Shown here one piece after another: positions 39,878-48,299 of a stretch of DNA of 64,000 nt. Source of the DNA: Methanolobus sp. WCC4 (GTDB taxonomy: Archaea; Halobacteriota; Methanosarcinia; Methanosarcinales; Methanosarcinaceae); NCBI RefSeq assembly GCF_038022665.1, contig NZ_CP150629.1:1-64000 (forward strand), read 5' to 3'. Every line of letters starts with the position of its first letter. Position 1 is the stretch's first letter. The notes below the pieces were generated by a model. It was given only the letters and a program-made list of their open reading frames with translations, had not been told where the DNA came from and did no database searches. The translations under genes and the position numbers were made by a program.

Positions 39878-40159
39878 ATGGAATCAATGCGTTACATGTC
39901 ATTAGTATTCAGAGGGCTCGTGGAAGAGTATAACAATGCAGGCGTCAGGCCATCCGTTTTCATGGATGCTGAAGGCAGTCTGCAGGTATATCTTTGCGAT
40001 TCTATAGTCGACGAGATGGAAGAAGAGTATGGAATTGACATCCAGAGCGAATATGATGTGAATGGCGGACAGTTCAGCCAGGCATTCTATGTCAACAAGC
40101 CACTTACAACAGAAGTCAGGCACGAGATAGAGAGTGAAGCAACTATCAGCAGCCAGTGA
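39878..40159 (+). CDS. Small acidic protein of unknown function
   Basis: 93 residues, soluble, acidic, with no known motif that I recognise. Segments such as YMSLVFRGLVEEYNNAGVRPSVFMD and VDEMEEEYGIDIQSEYDVNGGQ predict a mixed alpha/beta fold with a helix-rich N-terminus. GGTGAT precedes the ATG by about 6 bp, and composition matches neighbouring genes, so it is probably real. It is followed by a structured intergenic RNA element and another small gene on the same strand. Confidence 0.7.
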   Translation: MESMRYMSLVFRGLVEEYNNAGVRPSVFMDAEGSLQVYLCDSIVDEMEEEYGIDIQSEYDVNGGQFSQAFYVNKPLTTEVRHEIESEATISSQ

Positions 40160-40177
40160 ATGATCCATATCATACAA

Positions 40178-40227
40178 GTAGGGCCTGGCAGGACGGGAAA
40201 CTGCACGGGAAGGGAACAGGCCCCTAC
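40178..40227 (+). ncRNA. Structured leader element: two-tier hairpin with duplicated ACGGGAA
   Basis: GTAGGGCCTG (40178-40187) pairs with CAGGCCCCTAC (40217-40227) over 10 bp with one bulged C. Directly stacked inside is GCAG/CTGC (40188-40191 with 40201-40204), closing a 9-nt loop. The word ACGGGAA occurs once in the loop (40193) and once in the unpaired 3-prime side (40205). It lies 22 bp before the start of the next gene and is G+C-rich against an A+T-rich background. A cis-regulatory RNA or protein-binding site is likely; I cannot match it to a known class. Confidence 0.55.
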
Positions 40228-40249
40228 ATTATCTAAAGGGTGAAAAACG

Positions 40250-40663
40250 ATGGACCATAAGAAATTGCTTAAAGTTCTGAAGAATTCAAAACAGGTCTAC
40301 AGGGAAGATTATGTAAAGAAGATATTCAGGAGTGCACACTATGACATCGGAGTCTTTGAGGAACAGCTCAACGATTTCAATGAAACCCTTTCAGGTAGCG
40401 ATTCAGAACTTGCAAAGTCATATATGGACAGGACCATACTGGCCCAGGTCATAGATGATGCGTCCATTTTACTGGAGATCGTAAAGGATAGTCCGGGACT
40501 TGATGAAGAGCAGAACAGGACTATCGAAGAGATGATATTCAAACTTGATGAGATGAGTGATAAGATAGAGGTCATAGACGAAGTCAAAGCACTTGCAGAC
40601 ATGTCCGACCAGGAAGGTTTCACTTCACCATCAAAGAAAGACAGGATATACGCAAACGTCTGA
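40250..40663 (+). CDS. Small helical protein of unknown function
   Basis: 137 residues, highly charged, predicted almost wholly helical (EEQLNDFNETLSGSDSELAKSY; ILLEIVKDSPGLDEEQNRTIEEM), without membrane segments or cysteines. It may be a coiled-coil or partner protein; no family is recognised. AAAGGGTG sits about 8 bp before the ATG. The structured element at 40178-40227 is in its leader, so its expression may be controlled by RNA structure. Confidence 0.72.
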   Translation: MDHKKLLKVLKNSKQVYREDYVKKIFRSAHYDIGVFEEQLNDFNETLSGSDSELAKSYMDRTILAQVIDDASILLEIVKDSPGLDEEQNRTIEEMIFKLDEMSDKIEVIDEVKALADMSDQEGFTSPSKKDRIYANV

Positions 40664-40765
40664 ACATATCACCTCCCCACTTTTATTTCTTAGACTTACA
40701 CCTGCATTTCAACTGATACTTTTCTATCCATTAATTTTAAGGCATGAGACTGCCCTCTTAAAGGC

Positions 40766-41554
40766 ATGTCAAAAAAGATATTAGTCACAAACGATGACGG
40801 TGTTTATTCCACAGGCATACATGCTGCCTACAGAAGTGTCGCAGACCTTGGAGATGTAACTGTCTCAGCCCCAATGACACAGCAAAGCGGTGTTGGCCGT
40901 TCAATATCTATTTTTGAACCATTGAGGATCACACAGACCACGGTCAATGGAATAGATGTCAATGCAATTGCAGGTACACCAACCGATTCTGTCATACTTG
41001 GCATATTCACGATAATGAAACAGATGCCGGACCTCATACTCTCAGGATTCAACATCGGAGAGAATATCAGCACCGACACGATCACAACGTCAGGAACCAT
41101 TGGTGCTGCACTGGAAGGCGCAAGCTACGGGATCCCTGCGATCGCAGCCTCCATACAGGTCATGGAAGAAGGGGACAAGTTCGATGACAACAGGGAATTC
41201 AAACATGACTATGCTGTGGCCATAGAGGTTGTCAACAAGATAGCGAAGAAAGTGCTTGAACACGGATTGCCTGAGAATGTGGACCTTCTGAACGTGAACA
41301 TACCCCATCACGTGGAGAACGACCCTGAGATAGAGATAACCCGCCTTGCCAGGAAGTTCTTCAGGACGGATGTCGAAGAAAGACATGACCCCAGAGGAAG
41401 GCCATATTACTGGATAGCCGGCGACCTTGTACTGGATGCGAAGGAAGGAACCGATGTCCATGCGGTAATGCACAACGGGAACGTCTCTGTTACACCCATA
41501 ACGCTTGACGCAACCTCTCCGATCGACCTCTCAGAGATAGAGCACCTGCTATAA
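40766..41554 (+). CDS. surE: 5-prime/3-prime-nucleotidase SurE
   Basis: 262 residues. Metal-binding N-terminus ILVTNDDGVYSTGI, then APMTQQSGVGRSIS, NAIAGTPTDSVILGI and LSGFNIGENIS, all SurE signatures. It dephosphorylates nucleoside monophosphates and short polyphosphate in a divalent-metal-dependent way. The C-terminal HVENDPEIEITRLARKFFRTDVEERHDPRGRPYYW region matches the family. It stands alone on the plus strand, with about 100 bp separating it from the preceding small gene. Confidence 0.95.
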   Translation: MSKKILVTNDDGVYSTGIHAAYRSVADLGDVTVSAPMTQQSGVGRSISIFEPLRITQTTVNGIDVNAIAGTPTDSVILGIFTIMKQMPDLILSGFNIGENISTDTITTSGTIGAALEGASYGIPAIAASIQVMEEGDKFDDNREFKHDYAVAIEVVNKIAKKVLEHGLPENVDLLNVNIPHHVENDPEIEITRLARKFFRTDVEERHDPRGRPYYWIAGDLVLDAKEGTDVHAVMHNGNVSVTPITLDATSPIDLSEIEHLL

Positions 41555-41630
41555 CCATATCAAGGCTATCAAAATAATAGATCAGAATAAGAAATAGGAT
41601 CTCAAAGGAAAAAGGACCTCTGAAAAGAGA

Positions 41631-41780
41631 TCATTGCTTTACTTTTATGAGGATCTCCTTGCAATCCTTGTCCACACCATGAAGGGTCGTGGCTGCACCT
41701 ACAACCGTGCTTCCAAGTATTGACTGGACGAAGTGATTGATCTCAATGTCCTTTCCATCTACTGTTAATACGACTTCCAT
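41631..41780 (-). CDS. Small 49-residue protein downstream of moaA
   Basis: A short gene that is easily missed. ATG at 41778-41780 is preceded 7 bp upstream by GGAGAG, and the reading frame runs 49 codons to TGA at 41631. The protein starts MEVVLTVDGKDIEINHF and continues VQSILGSTVVGAATTLHG, with one cysteine near residue 40. It has alternating hydrophobic and charged residues, as expected for a small beta/alpha protein, and no membrane segment. It begins 15 bp after moaA on the same strand, so the two are probably co-transcribed. Function unknown. Confidence 0.7.
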   Translation of the reverse strand: MEVVLTVDGKDIEINHFVQSILGSTVVGAATTLHGVDKDCKEILIKVKQ

Positions 41781-41795
41781 TTTTTATCTCTCCTG

Positions 41796-42710
41796 TCAAT
41801 CCATGCAGAATGGCACACGTCTGCTAACTGCCAGTCTGAACATGTCGGGAAGTTCCTCTTTAGTGGCATGTGAAACATCCACATGATCATCACTTACCAG
41901 CAGACATGGCTTCAGTTGCCCGTCCGCTGTGACCCTGAGCCTGTTGCAGTTAGCACAGAATTCCGTGTTATCCACAGGTCTTACAAACTCGACTTCTGCA
42001 CCATTGATGATATATTTTTTCCTCTTGTGCAGTTCACGGACCTTCACATCCGATGAGCTGGTGAGCAAAGAACGCTCTACTTCCTTTGAATCTATCCTGT
42101 ACTGAGGAAGATCCCTGAAATCCATGAGCTCTATGAGTTGCAGGAGCACATTCCCGCCATATCCGCGTGTGAACTCGAGCATATCAGCTATCTCATCGTC
42201 ATTGAGGTCCTTCAGGAGCACCATGTTCAATTTCACAGGTGTCAGACCTGCATCCACGGCTGCATGTATACCATCAAGCACCTTATCGAAAGTGCCCTTC
42301 CTGCAATTTGTTATCGTGTGGTATTTTTCAGGATCTAGTGTGTCAAGACTTATGTTGACCCTGTCAAGACCGGCATCTTTTAGCGAAGCTGCCCTCTTTT
42401 CCAGCAGAACGGCATTGGTCGTTAGGGAAACATCACGCAGCTCAGGCAGACGCACCAGTGCATCCTCAAGGTCCTTTCGGAGCAGGGGTTCCCCGCCTGA
42501 TATCTTCAACCGGTCGATCCCGAACTGTGATGCAACATCCACTATGTTGACTATAGTATCCACTGACATCTCATTGCTGTGGCCAATATGACCTTCATTA
42601 TGGCAATAGATGCAATTGAGGTTGCAACGGTCGGTCACGGACATTCTCAGACTCCTGACCGTACGGCCATAGGAATCCGTTAGAAGTTCCGCAGTTCCTG
42701 AGGAAAACAT
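41796..42710 (-). CDS. moaA: GTP 3-prime,8-cyclase MoaA (molybdenum/tungsten cofactor biosynthesis)
   Basis: 304 residues of the radical-SAM family. The N-terminal cluster motif is C-x3-C-x2-C in DRCNLNCIYCH; the SAM-binding ISGGEPLLRKDL follows, and the C-terminal second cluster is FCANCNRLRVTADGQLKPCL. It converts GTP to the cyclic intermediate of molybdopterin, needed in methanogens for formylmethanofuran dehydrogenase. Slightly shorter than bacterial MoaA but with all motifs and the C-terminus intact. Divergent from cfbB. Confidence 0.95.
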   Translation of the reverse strand: MFSSGTAELLTDSYGRTVRSLRMSVTDRCNLNCIYCHNEGHIGHSNEMSVDTIVNIVDVASQFGIDRLKISGGEPLLRKDLEDALVRLPELRDVSLTTNAVLLEKRAASLKDAGLDRVNISLDTLDPEKYHTITNCRKGTFDKVLDGIHAAVDAGLTPVKLNMVLLKDLNDDEIADMLEFTRGYGGNVLLQLIELMDFRDLPQYRIDSKEVERSLLTSSSDVKVRELHKRKKYIINGAEVEFVRPVDNTEFCANCNRLRVTADGQLKPCLLVSDDHVDVSHATKEELPDMFRLAVSRRVPFCMD

Positions 42711-42800
42711 AGTACCTAGATATACGTTATTTATTTAACTATTTTGAATACATCAGCCGGGAGAATAATACATATATACCAACTGTACACAATTAACTCC

Positions 42801-44117
42801 ATGACTAAAGCGGTCTTACTTGCAGGTACCAACAGTGGAGTTGGAAAAACAACAGTATCCATGGGCATTATGGCAGCCCTCAGGAAGAGACAGATGGAAG
42901 TGCAACCCTTCAAGGTCGGACCTGATTACATCGACCCAACATACCACACGGCGATCTGTGGCAAACCATCACGTAACCTTGATACATTCATGATGCAGGT
43001 AGAAGGTGCCAGGAAGACATTTTCAAAGCACTCCGAGAATGCAGATATCAATATTGTGGAAGGAGTAATGGGACTATTTGACGGAATGGGAGCAACTGAG
43101 ACCGCAAGTTCCGCCCATGTCGCAAAATCCCTCGACATACCGGTAATACTCATAGTGAACGTACACGGAATGTCACGAAGTGCCGCAGCCATAGTCAAAG
43201 GTTTCTCAGAGTTCGACAGGGACGTAAAGGTTGCAGGAGTCATCCTCAACAAGGTGGGAAGCCCGAGACATGCGCAGATGATCATCGACTCCATACCGGA
43301 CATACCGGTGGTTGGAACACTTCCACGTAACAAGGATGTGACCGTCCCATCACGCCATCTGGGACTTTACATGGCGAACGAGATGGAGTTCGATACAGAT
43401 AGTCTTGCAACCTTCATCGAAGAGAACATAGACCTTGATGCAATAATCGCACTTGCAGAAACTGCCTCCGACGCTGAGGAATATGTGGAAGAGGAGGAGA
43501 AGGAAGCAGATGTCAGGATCGGTATCGCATACGACAGTGCTTTCTGTTTCTACTATCAGGACATGTTCGACGCTTTCCGAAGCGCAGGTGCAGAACCTGT
43601 GTTCTTCAGTCCATTGAAGGATGAGCTTCCTGAAGTGGATGGATTCTACTTTGGAGGAGGATATCCTGAACTATACATCTCAGAACTTGAGGGTTCGAAG
43701 ACCACAAAGGCCCTCAAGGACCTGTCAGCCGAGGGAATACCCATCTATGGAGAATGTGGCGGATTACAATACCTGTCCACATCCTACGAGATAGAGGGAA
43801 CCGTTTACAAGATGGCAGATGTCCTGCCTGCAGAGACCGTCCTTACAAAGAAGCTACAGGCACTGGGCTACACAAAAGGACAGGCAAATGGCAGTTTCAT
43901 CAAGGGCACCATAAGAGGACATGAGTTCCACTATTCAGCCACCTATTGTGACAACGATGCAAAACTCATCTACGAGATGGAGAGAGGAAAGGGCATTGTT
44001 GACGGAAAGGACGGACTCACCGAGCATAATGCACTTGCAAGTTATACACATGCGCATCCGGCATCATTCCCGGTCGAGAGCTTTGTAGAGAAGTGCAGGG
44101 AATATAAGAGAAGCTGA
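42801..44117 (+). CDS. cfbB: Cobyrinate / Ni-sirohydrochlorin a,c-diamide synthase (CobB/CbiA/CfbB family)
   Basis: About 438 residues. The N-terminal ATPase domain has the P-loop LLAGTNSGVGKTTVSMG and FKVGPDYIDPTYH; the C-terminal class I glutaminase domain has the nucleophile Cys in YGECGGLQYLS and the His in RGHEFHYSATYC. It amidates the a and c side chains of a tetrapyrrole using glutamine. In methanogens this family serves both corrinoid and F430 synthesis; the exact substrate is undecided, and the gene symbol is a best guess. The start is ATG 42801 at the P-loop strand. A T8 run follows the stop. Confidence 0.85.
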   Translation: MTKAVLLAGTNSGVGKTTVSMGIMAALRKRQMEVQPFKVGPDYIDPTYHTAICGKPSRNLDTFMMQVEGARKTFSKHSENADINIVEGVMGLFDGMGATETASSAHVAKSLDIPVILIVNVHGMSRSAAAIVKGFSEFDRDVKVAGVILNKVGSPRHAQMIIDSIPDIPVVGTLPRNKDVTVPSRHLGLYMANEMEFDTDSLATFIEENIDLDAIIALAETASDAEEYVEEEEKEADVRIGIAYDSAFCFYYQDMFDAFRSAGAEPVFFSPLKDELPEVDGFYFGGGYPELYISELEGSKTTKALKDLSAEGIPIYGECGGLQYLSTSYEIEGTVYKMADVLPAETVLTKKLQALGYTKGQANGSFIKGTIRGHEFHYSATYCDNDAKLIYEMERGKGIVDGKDGLTEHNALASYTHAHPASFPVESFVEKCREYKRS

Positions 44118-44139
44118 TTCCCTCTTTTTTTCTTTCATT

Positions 44140-45246
44140 TCACATTTCAGAAGATGGCTCTTCAGCCTTCTTTTCGCCTGAACCGGAAGCTTCGTTCTCA
44201 GATGGCCTGTTGTTCCCCCCAGCTCTTTGAGCATCCCTTTTTTTGAACCAGAGCTTGCGGCTGTAATAGTTAAGAGGATGACTTATCTTCTTGCACATCT
44301 CATCAGGAGCATAGCAATTACCATAGGTCTGCATAGTGGAGCATGACGGTGGTTTATAGTGAGTTCCCGAGGAACCTGCGATGTGCTCTACCTGATACCT
44401 CGCTTTTTCCACATCGAAGTCAGGAGATGTGGCGAACATATTGATGATGTCGTCAACGGTCATCCCGATGGTCAGAAGGAAGGCGGTCATTGCAAACCGC
44501 ATTGAGTGTGCAAGGTTCACACCAGCCTGCGTATTTGCGATCGCATGGGTCACGCATGGTGGGAACAGGTCAGTTTCCACAGACTCGAACTCAGATTCAC
44601 CAAAGGTGCTCTTTCGCTCCTCCAGAAACTCACGTACCTCTTTGAGATATGGCTCACACGCCTCGGCAAGCTCATCGGGTACAGGCATTGGGAGATTATG
44701 TTCGACCCGGGCCTTGATGAGTTCCTGTAGAAGACGGGCGAACTCCTCTTTTGAGACATTGACATTCCCATGGTCAAGCTTGCGGTTAACAAGTTTCCAC
44801 TCTATTGCCTTGAGGGAGCTTGCCATTCTTATATATGAAGTGAAATGCAGCCTGAAACCTGGGTCACTCTCGTCGGGATAGACCCCGAAATCCGAAGCGA
44901 ACTCCATAAGAAGACCAGTATCCTGTGTCTTCAGGAGCTTATACGAGGCAACTGCCTCTGCAAGACAGTATCTCCTTGTGAGGAAAGCATCATCGATACA
45001 GGAGACAAGTATTCTGGAAAAAGGATAGGAAAGTAGTTCCAGCAGGATCTTCTGTTCATCCGAGCTGGAGATACCGGGTTTTGTAAGTTCACCTTCAATG
45101 GCCTGCAGGACGCGCTCTTTCCCGCGCACGCGCGCAGAGTCCATTGCCCTTGAAGTGACCAGACGGTCAAGGGATATACCGAGGCTCTTTACGTGTGACG
45201 ATGCCCCGGAAATGTAAGGATACAGTGCAAAATCCTTTTCATCCAT
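44140..45246 (-). CDS. priL: DNA primase large subunit PriL
   Basis: 368 residues. The C-terminal half carries the Fe-S cluster cysteines: PPCVTHAIANTQAGVNLAHSMRFAMTAF, then SCSTMQTYGNC and MCKKISHPLNYY. The N-terminal part starts FALYPYISGASSHVKSLG and has the expected helical layout. It partners PriS to make RNA primers. A low-complexity charged tail (after residue 340) follows. It begins 3 bp after the PCNA gene and is surely co-transcribed with it. Confidence 0.93.
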   Translation of the reverse strand: MDEKDFALYPYISGASSHVKSLGISLDRLVTSRAMDSARVRGKERVLQAIEGELTKPGISSSDEQKILLELLSYPFSRILVSCIDDAFLTRRYCLAEAVASYKLLKTQDTGLLMEFASDFGVYPDESDPGFRLHFTSYIRMASSLKAIEWKLVNRKLDHGNVNVSKEEFARLLQELIKARVEHNLPMPVPDELAEACEPYLKEVREFLEERKSTFGESEFESVETDLFPPCVTHAIANTQAGVNLAHSMRFAMTAFLLTIGMTVDDIINMFATSPDFDVEKARYQVEHIAGSSGTHYKPPSCSTMQTYGNCYAPDEMCKKISHPLNYYSRKLWFKKRDAQRAGGNNRPSENEASGSGEKKAEEPSSEM

Positions 45247-45249
45247 AGA

Positions 45250-45987
45250 TCAGTCAGACTCGATCCTTGGTGCAAGAAGATAACCTACCTTTCCTGCGCC
45301 TCCGGCAATGGAGAAACCGATCTTGACAGGGAAGTCCTTTCCAAGCTCTACCGTGACTTCGTTGGAGCGGGATGCAGGCTTGACTATATCTGACAGGTAG
45401 TCCAGAGAGAACAATGAACGTGCTTCTCCTGACTTAAGGTCGATAAGTGTGTCACGTGCCATGTCAAGGCGCACGCGGTCCGTATCACCTTCTGCCTCCA
45501 TGTAGAAGACATCCTCGTCAACACCGAGTAACATATGGTCACTGATCTTCTCAGCAGCCTTTACTGCCCTCTGAAGCTCCTTACCATTGAGAACAACCTC
45601 AGCAGGAAGCTCGAGCTGTGGTATCCTTGGCTCTGCCCTGATGGTCGATGGGTCGAGCAGTGCAAGGGTATAGGATAATCCTCCGAGATGTAATGACATC
45701 TTCTGTGACATCTCATCAAGTTCCATGACAACCTTCTCATCCCTGCCGGCAACGCCAAAGATATCATTGATCTTAGAAAGGTCCATACCGATCTCACAAT
45801 CATCTGCACTGAACTCATCAAAAGCACCGGAGCTGAGTTCAAAACTTACCATGGCTACGTTTGCGGGGTCCACTGCCCTTACAGAGATTCCTTCAGGGGA
45901 TATCCTGAACCTTGCCTCATCGACAAGAACGGAAAGAGTTTCAATTGCAGTTTTTAAAATATCTGCGTCAATTGTTGCCTTGAACAT
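45250..45987 (-). CDS. pcn: DNA polymerase sliding clamp (PCNA)
   Basis: 245 residues, the standard archaeal PCNA length. It begins MFKATIDADILKTAIETLSVLVDEARFRISPEGISVRAVDPANVAMVSFEL in segments typical of the family, with the interdomain connector region and C-terminal GKVGYLLAPRIESD. It forms a trimeric ring that tethers polymerase, ligase and FEN1. It is followed by priL after 3 bp and preceded, across 107 bp, by the TFS gene, giving a replication/transcription gene group. Confidence 0.96.
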   Translation of the reverse strand: MFKATIDADILKTAIETLSVLVDEARFRISPEGISVRAVDPANVAMVSFELSSGAFDEFSADDCEIGMDLSKINDIFGVAGRDEKVVMELDEMSQKMSLHLGGLSYTLALLDPSTIRAEPRIPQLELPAEVVLNGKELQRAVKAAEKISDHMLLGVDEDVFYMEAEGDTDRVRLDMARDTLIDLKSGEARSLFSLDYLSDIVKPASRSNEVTVELGKDFPVKIGFSIAGGAGKVGYLLAPRIESD

Positions 45988-46094
45988 CTTGATTCGCCAC
46001 CATAATTTGAATTTTTACGTCATTATATCTACTAAGTAATATAAGTTTTCTTTTAATTTAGATCCGTGATCTACAAAGTGTCAGATATAGCAGA

Positions 46095-46409
46095 TCAGTC
46101 GTATTCACGCCAGGTGCAACCACACTTGGTGCATTTGAAGAAACGTGTCTCAGACTCATCCGCAGATCGGAGCTGACGCAACCACCAGTAAGCGACATTG
46201 TGCCCACATTCCTCACACCTTGCAGTGGTTGTGGGGAGACCCTGGTCCACATTGCCCTCAAGAACGGTCACATCCCTCTTTGCCCTTGATTCTTTTGAGA
46301 TCAGAGCTTCAGAACTGGCATCTTTTCCTTTTTCATAGCCACATTTCCTGCACTTGAAGGAGCCACCTGAAGGGAACATCATACTTTTACATTCGGGACA
46401 GAATTCCAT
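46095..46409 (-). CDS. tfs: Transcription elongation factor TFS (RpoM-like)
   Basis: 104 residues with two zinc ribbons: N-terminal CPECKSMMFPSGGSFKCRKCG and C-terminal CEECGHNVAYWWLRQLRSADESE... then RFFKCTKCGCTWREY, including the acidic DE pair used to stimulate RNA cleavage by stalled RNA polymerase. The start is ATG 46409 directly at MEFCPEC; it overlaps the end of the upstream Nudix gene by 23 bp. Confidence 0.94.
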   Translation of the reverse strand: MEFCPECKSMMFPSGGSFKCRKCGYEKGKDASSEALISKESRAKRDVTVLEGNVDQGLPTTTARCEECGHNVAYWWLRQLRSADESETRFFKCTKCGCTWREYD

Positions 46410-46803
46410 AAATATCACTTTTTGCATTCTCTATTATTAAGTTGTGGTCAAAGGCCATTTCCGGTATATCATGCACATCGAAAAGATGTACCCCTTTTGC
46501 ATCCGAATCTGCCTTTGGAATACCATTCCCGCGGACCACGAAGACTATGCTCACAGTATGCCCGCGAGGGTCGCGCGAAGGTTCAGAATATACCCCAAGT
46601 AACTTAACTATTTCTATTGTAAGACCTGTCTCTTCCATGACTTCGCGTGCAACAGCTTCTTCGACCGTTTCACCAATATCCACAAAACCACCGGGAAGTG
46701 CAAATCTCCCTTTGAACGGGGGATTCTTTCTTTCAATGAGGACTATCTTTCCATTCAATATGATTACTGCATCAACTGTTAGCTTTGGAGTATTGGGGGG
46801 CAT
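46387..46803 (-). CDS. Nudix hydrolase (ADP-ribose pyrophosphatase-like)
   Basis: About 138 residues with a perfect Nudix box, G-x5-E-x7-R-E-x2-E-E-x-G, in GGFVDIGETVEEAVAREVMEE. The downstream proline (EPSRDPRGH) sits at the spacing that typically marks ADP-ribose-preferring members. It cleaves a nucleoside diphosphate linked to another moiety. It is first in the group nudix-tfs-pcn-priL and overlaps tfs. The true start is ATG 46803 or a TTG three codons earlier. Confidence 0.92.
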   Translation of the reverse strand: MPPNTPKLTVDAVIILNGKIVLIERKNPPFKGRFALPGGFVDIGETVEEAVAREVMEETGLTIEIVKLLGVYSEPSRDPRGHTVSIVFVVRGNGIPKADSDAKGVHLFDVHDIPEMAFDHNLIIENAKSDIYGILSRM

Positions 46804-46869
46804 GAGGAACAAAAGCTTAATAGACTACATCAAATATATAGAAGCCATACCTATTAAAGGTGTGCTTAT

Positions 46870-47685
46870 ATGATCGAGAATATTCTATGGATTGCTGTAG
46901 CTTTCATGCTACTGGGATCAATCGTCCCTAAGACCTTCAAGCCCCGCAGAGTGATATCTGCCGTTGGATGGGGGTTCTTTTCAATACACTGGTTCTACCA
47001 GCCACTGCATTACATTGAGATACAGGATTACTTCAATGTATTACTTGTGATCACAGTAGGAATAGTATGTCTGATAATAGCACATACGATGGTCAGGGAG
47101 TACAGGACCGGGAACATCCCCGGCTCTGATATAACAACAATGGCAACCAGTGCCACTGCCCTGGGATCCCTGTTCTATTTCCCATTCGCACAGATGGAGG
47201 TCCTGAATGTGGGCATCATAGCCCAGGTAACGGACAATGTGTTCTGGATGCTGCAGACGTTGAACGTACCTGCAGAAATGACAGCATGGAACAAGATAGC
47301 ACTCAACGGCTATCAGGTCGAGATAATCCTTGCATGCACCGCCATTGAGAGCATAGCATTGTTCATAGGGCTCATCGCATCCGTGAATGCACCATTTAAG
47401 AGACTGACCGCTGCATTCATGGCATCCGTACCTGTTATATATATCCTGAATATTATACGGGATGTATTCGTCATCATGGCTTATGGATACCAGTGGTTCG
47501 GTCCAAATAGCTTTGATATCGCACATCATAATATAGCAAAGATAGGATCGGGTATTGCACTGTTCGTTATAGCCTATGTGGTCATGCGCATCCTGCCTGA
47601 ACTCATAGACCTGATAGAAGGGGTCTGGCTGTTGGTTACCGGATTCATTCAAAAGCTATTCTATAAAGTAGTAGGAAACCAATAA
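46870..47685 (+). CDS. artA: Archaeosortase A
   Basis: 271-residue integral membrane protein of the exosortase/archaeosortase family. Catalytic Cys156 lies in EIILACTAIES, the conserved Arg197 in LNIIRDVFVIMAYG, and candidate His residues in FDIAHHNIAK. It cleaves PGF-CTERM proteins, including S-layer glycoproteins, and swaps the C-terminal helix for a lipid anchor. No PGF-CTERM substrate is encoded here. The stop is immediately followed by the ATG of the archaetidylserine decarboxylase gene, which makes a lipid thought to serve this reaction. Confidence 0.93.
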   Translation: MIENILWIAVAFMLLGSIVPKTFKPRRVISAVGWGFFSIHWFYQPLHYIEIQDYFNVLLVITVGIVCLIIAHTMVREYRTGNIPGSDITTMATSATALGSLFYFPFAQMEVLNVGIIAQVTDNVFWMLQTLNVPAEMTAWNKIALNGYQVEIILACTAIESIALFIGLIASVNAPFKRLTAAFMASVPVIYILNIIRDVFVIMAYGYQWFGPNSFDIAHHNIAKIGSGIALFVIAYVVMRILPELIDLIEGVWLLVTGFIQKLFYKVVGNQ

Positions 47686-48294
47686 ATGCTTGCTAAAGGT
47701 TCTTTTCCCTGGATATTGACATCCATAGTTGCGGGTGTGCTCAGTTCGCTGGCATACTTTTTTTACAGTATACCATATACAGGGACTGTTGCGCTACTAT
47801 CGATAGGTGTGACAATCTTCTTCTTTTTCTTCTTCAGGGATCCTGAAAGGAAGATCGAAGAACATGACAGTTACATGCTCTCACCGGCTGACGGAAAGAT
47901 CGTGGACATCAGAGGCAGGAAGATATGCATATTCATGAACTTCCAGAACGTTCACGTCAACAGGGCACCGATCAACGGAAAGGTCCATATGATCGAGCAC
48001 AAGAAAGGTGGATACATACCTGCTTTCTGCAAGGATTCACACCGCAATGAGAGAAGCCATACACTCATAGAGACCGAACACGGCATCGTGGAGGTCATAC
48101 AGATCGCCGGAACCGTCACCCGCAGGATAGTCTCCTATGTAAAGGAAGGAGACCACATGAAGCAGGGACAGCGTTTCGGAATGATACGCTTTGGTTCAAG
48201 GGTCGACGTTACCATTCCTGAGAACTTTGAGATCTTGACAAAGAAAGGCGACAGGGTATTTGCCGGGGAAACGGTAATCGCCAGAATAAGATAA
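47686..48294 (+). CDS. asd: Archaetidylserine decarboxylase (PssD/Asd type)
   Basis: 202 residues. Two N-terminal hydrophobic segments, then FFRDPERKIEEHDSYMLSPADGKI, MNFQNVHVNRAPINGKV and the self-cleavage site FGS (G170-S171), which yields the pyruvoyl group. It converts archaetidylserine to archaetidylethanolamine in the membrane. The gene starts with no gap after artA and is followed 5 bp later by pssA, so the three are one operon. Confidence 0.93.
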   Translation: MLAKGSFPWILTSIVAGVLSSLAYFFYSIPYTGTVALLSIGVTIFFFFFFRDPERKIEEHDSYMLSPADGKIVDIRGRKICIFMNFQNVHVNRAPINGKVHMIEHKKGGYIPAFCKDSHRNERSHTLIETEHGIVEVIQIAGTVTRRIVSYVKEGDHMKQGQRFGMIRFGSRVDVTIPENFEILTKKGDRVFAGETVIARIR

Positions 48295-48299
48295 AGGAT

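Noticed and set aside
40178-40227. Guanidine-II (mini-ykkC) riboswitch because of the two ACGG words
   Set aside because: That class has ACGR as closed tetraloops of two similar hairpins. Here one copy is inside a 9-nt loop and the other is single-stranded.
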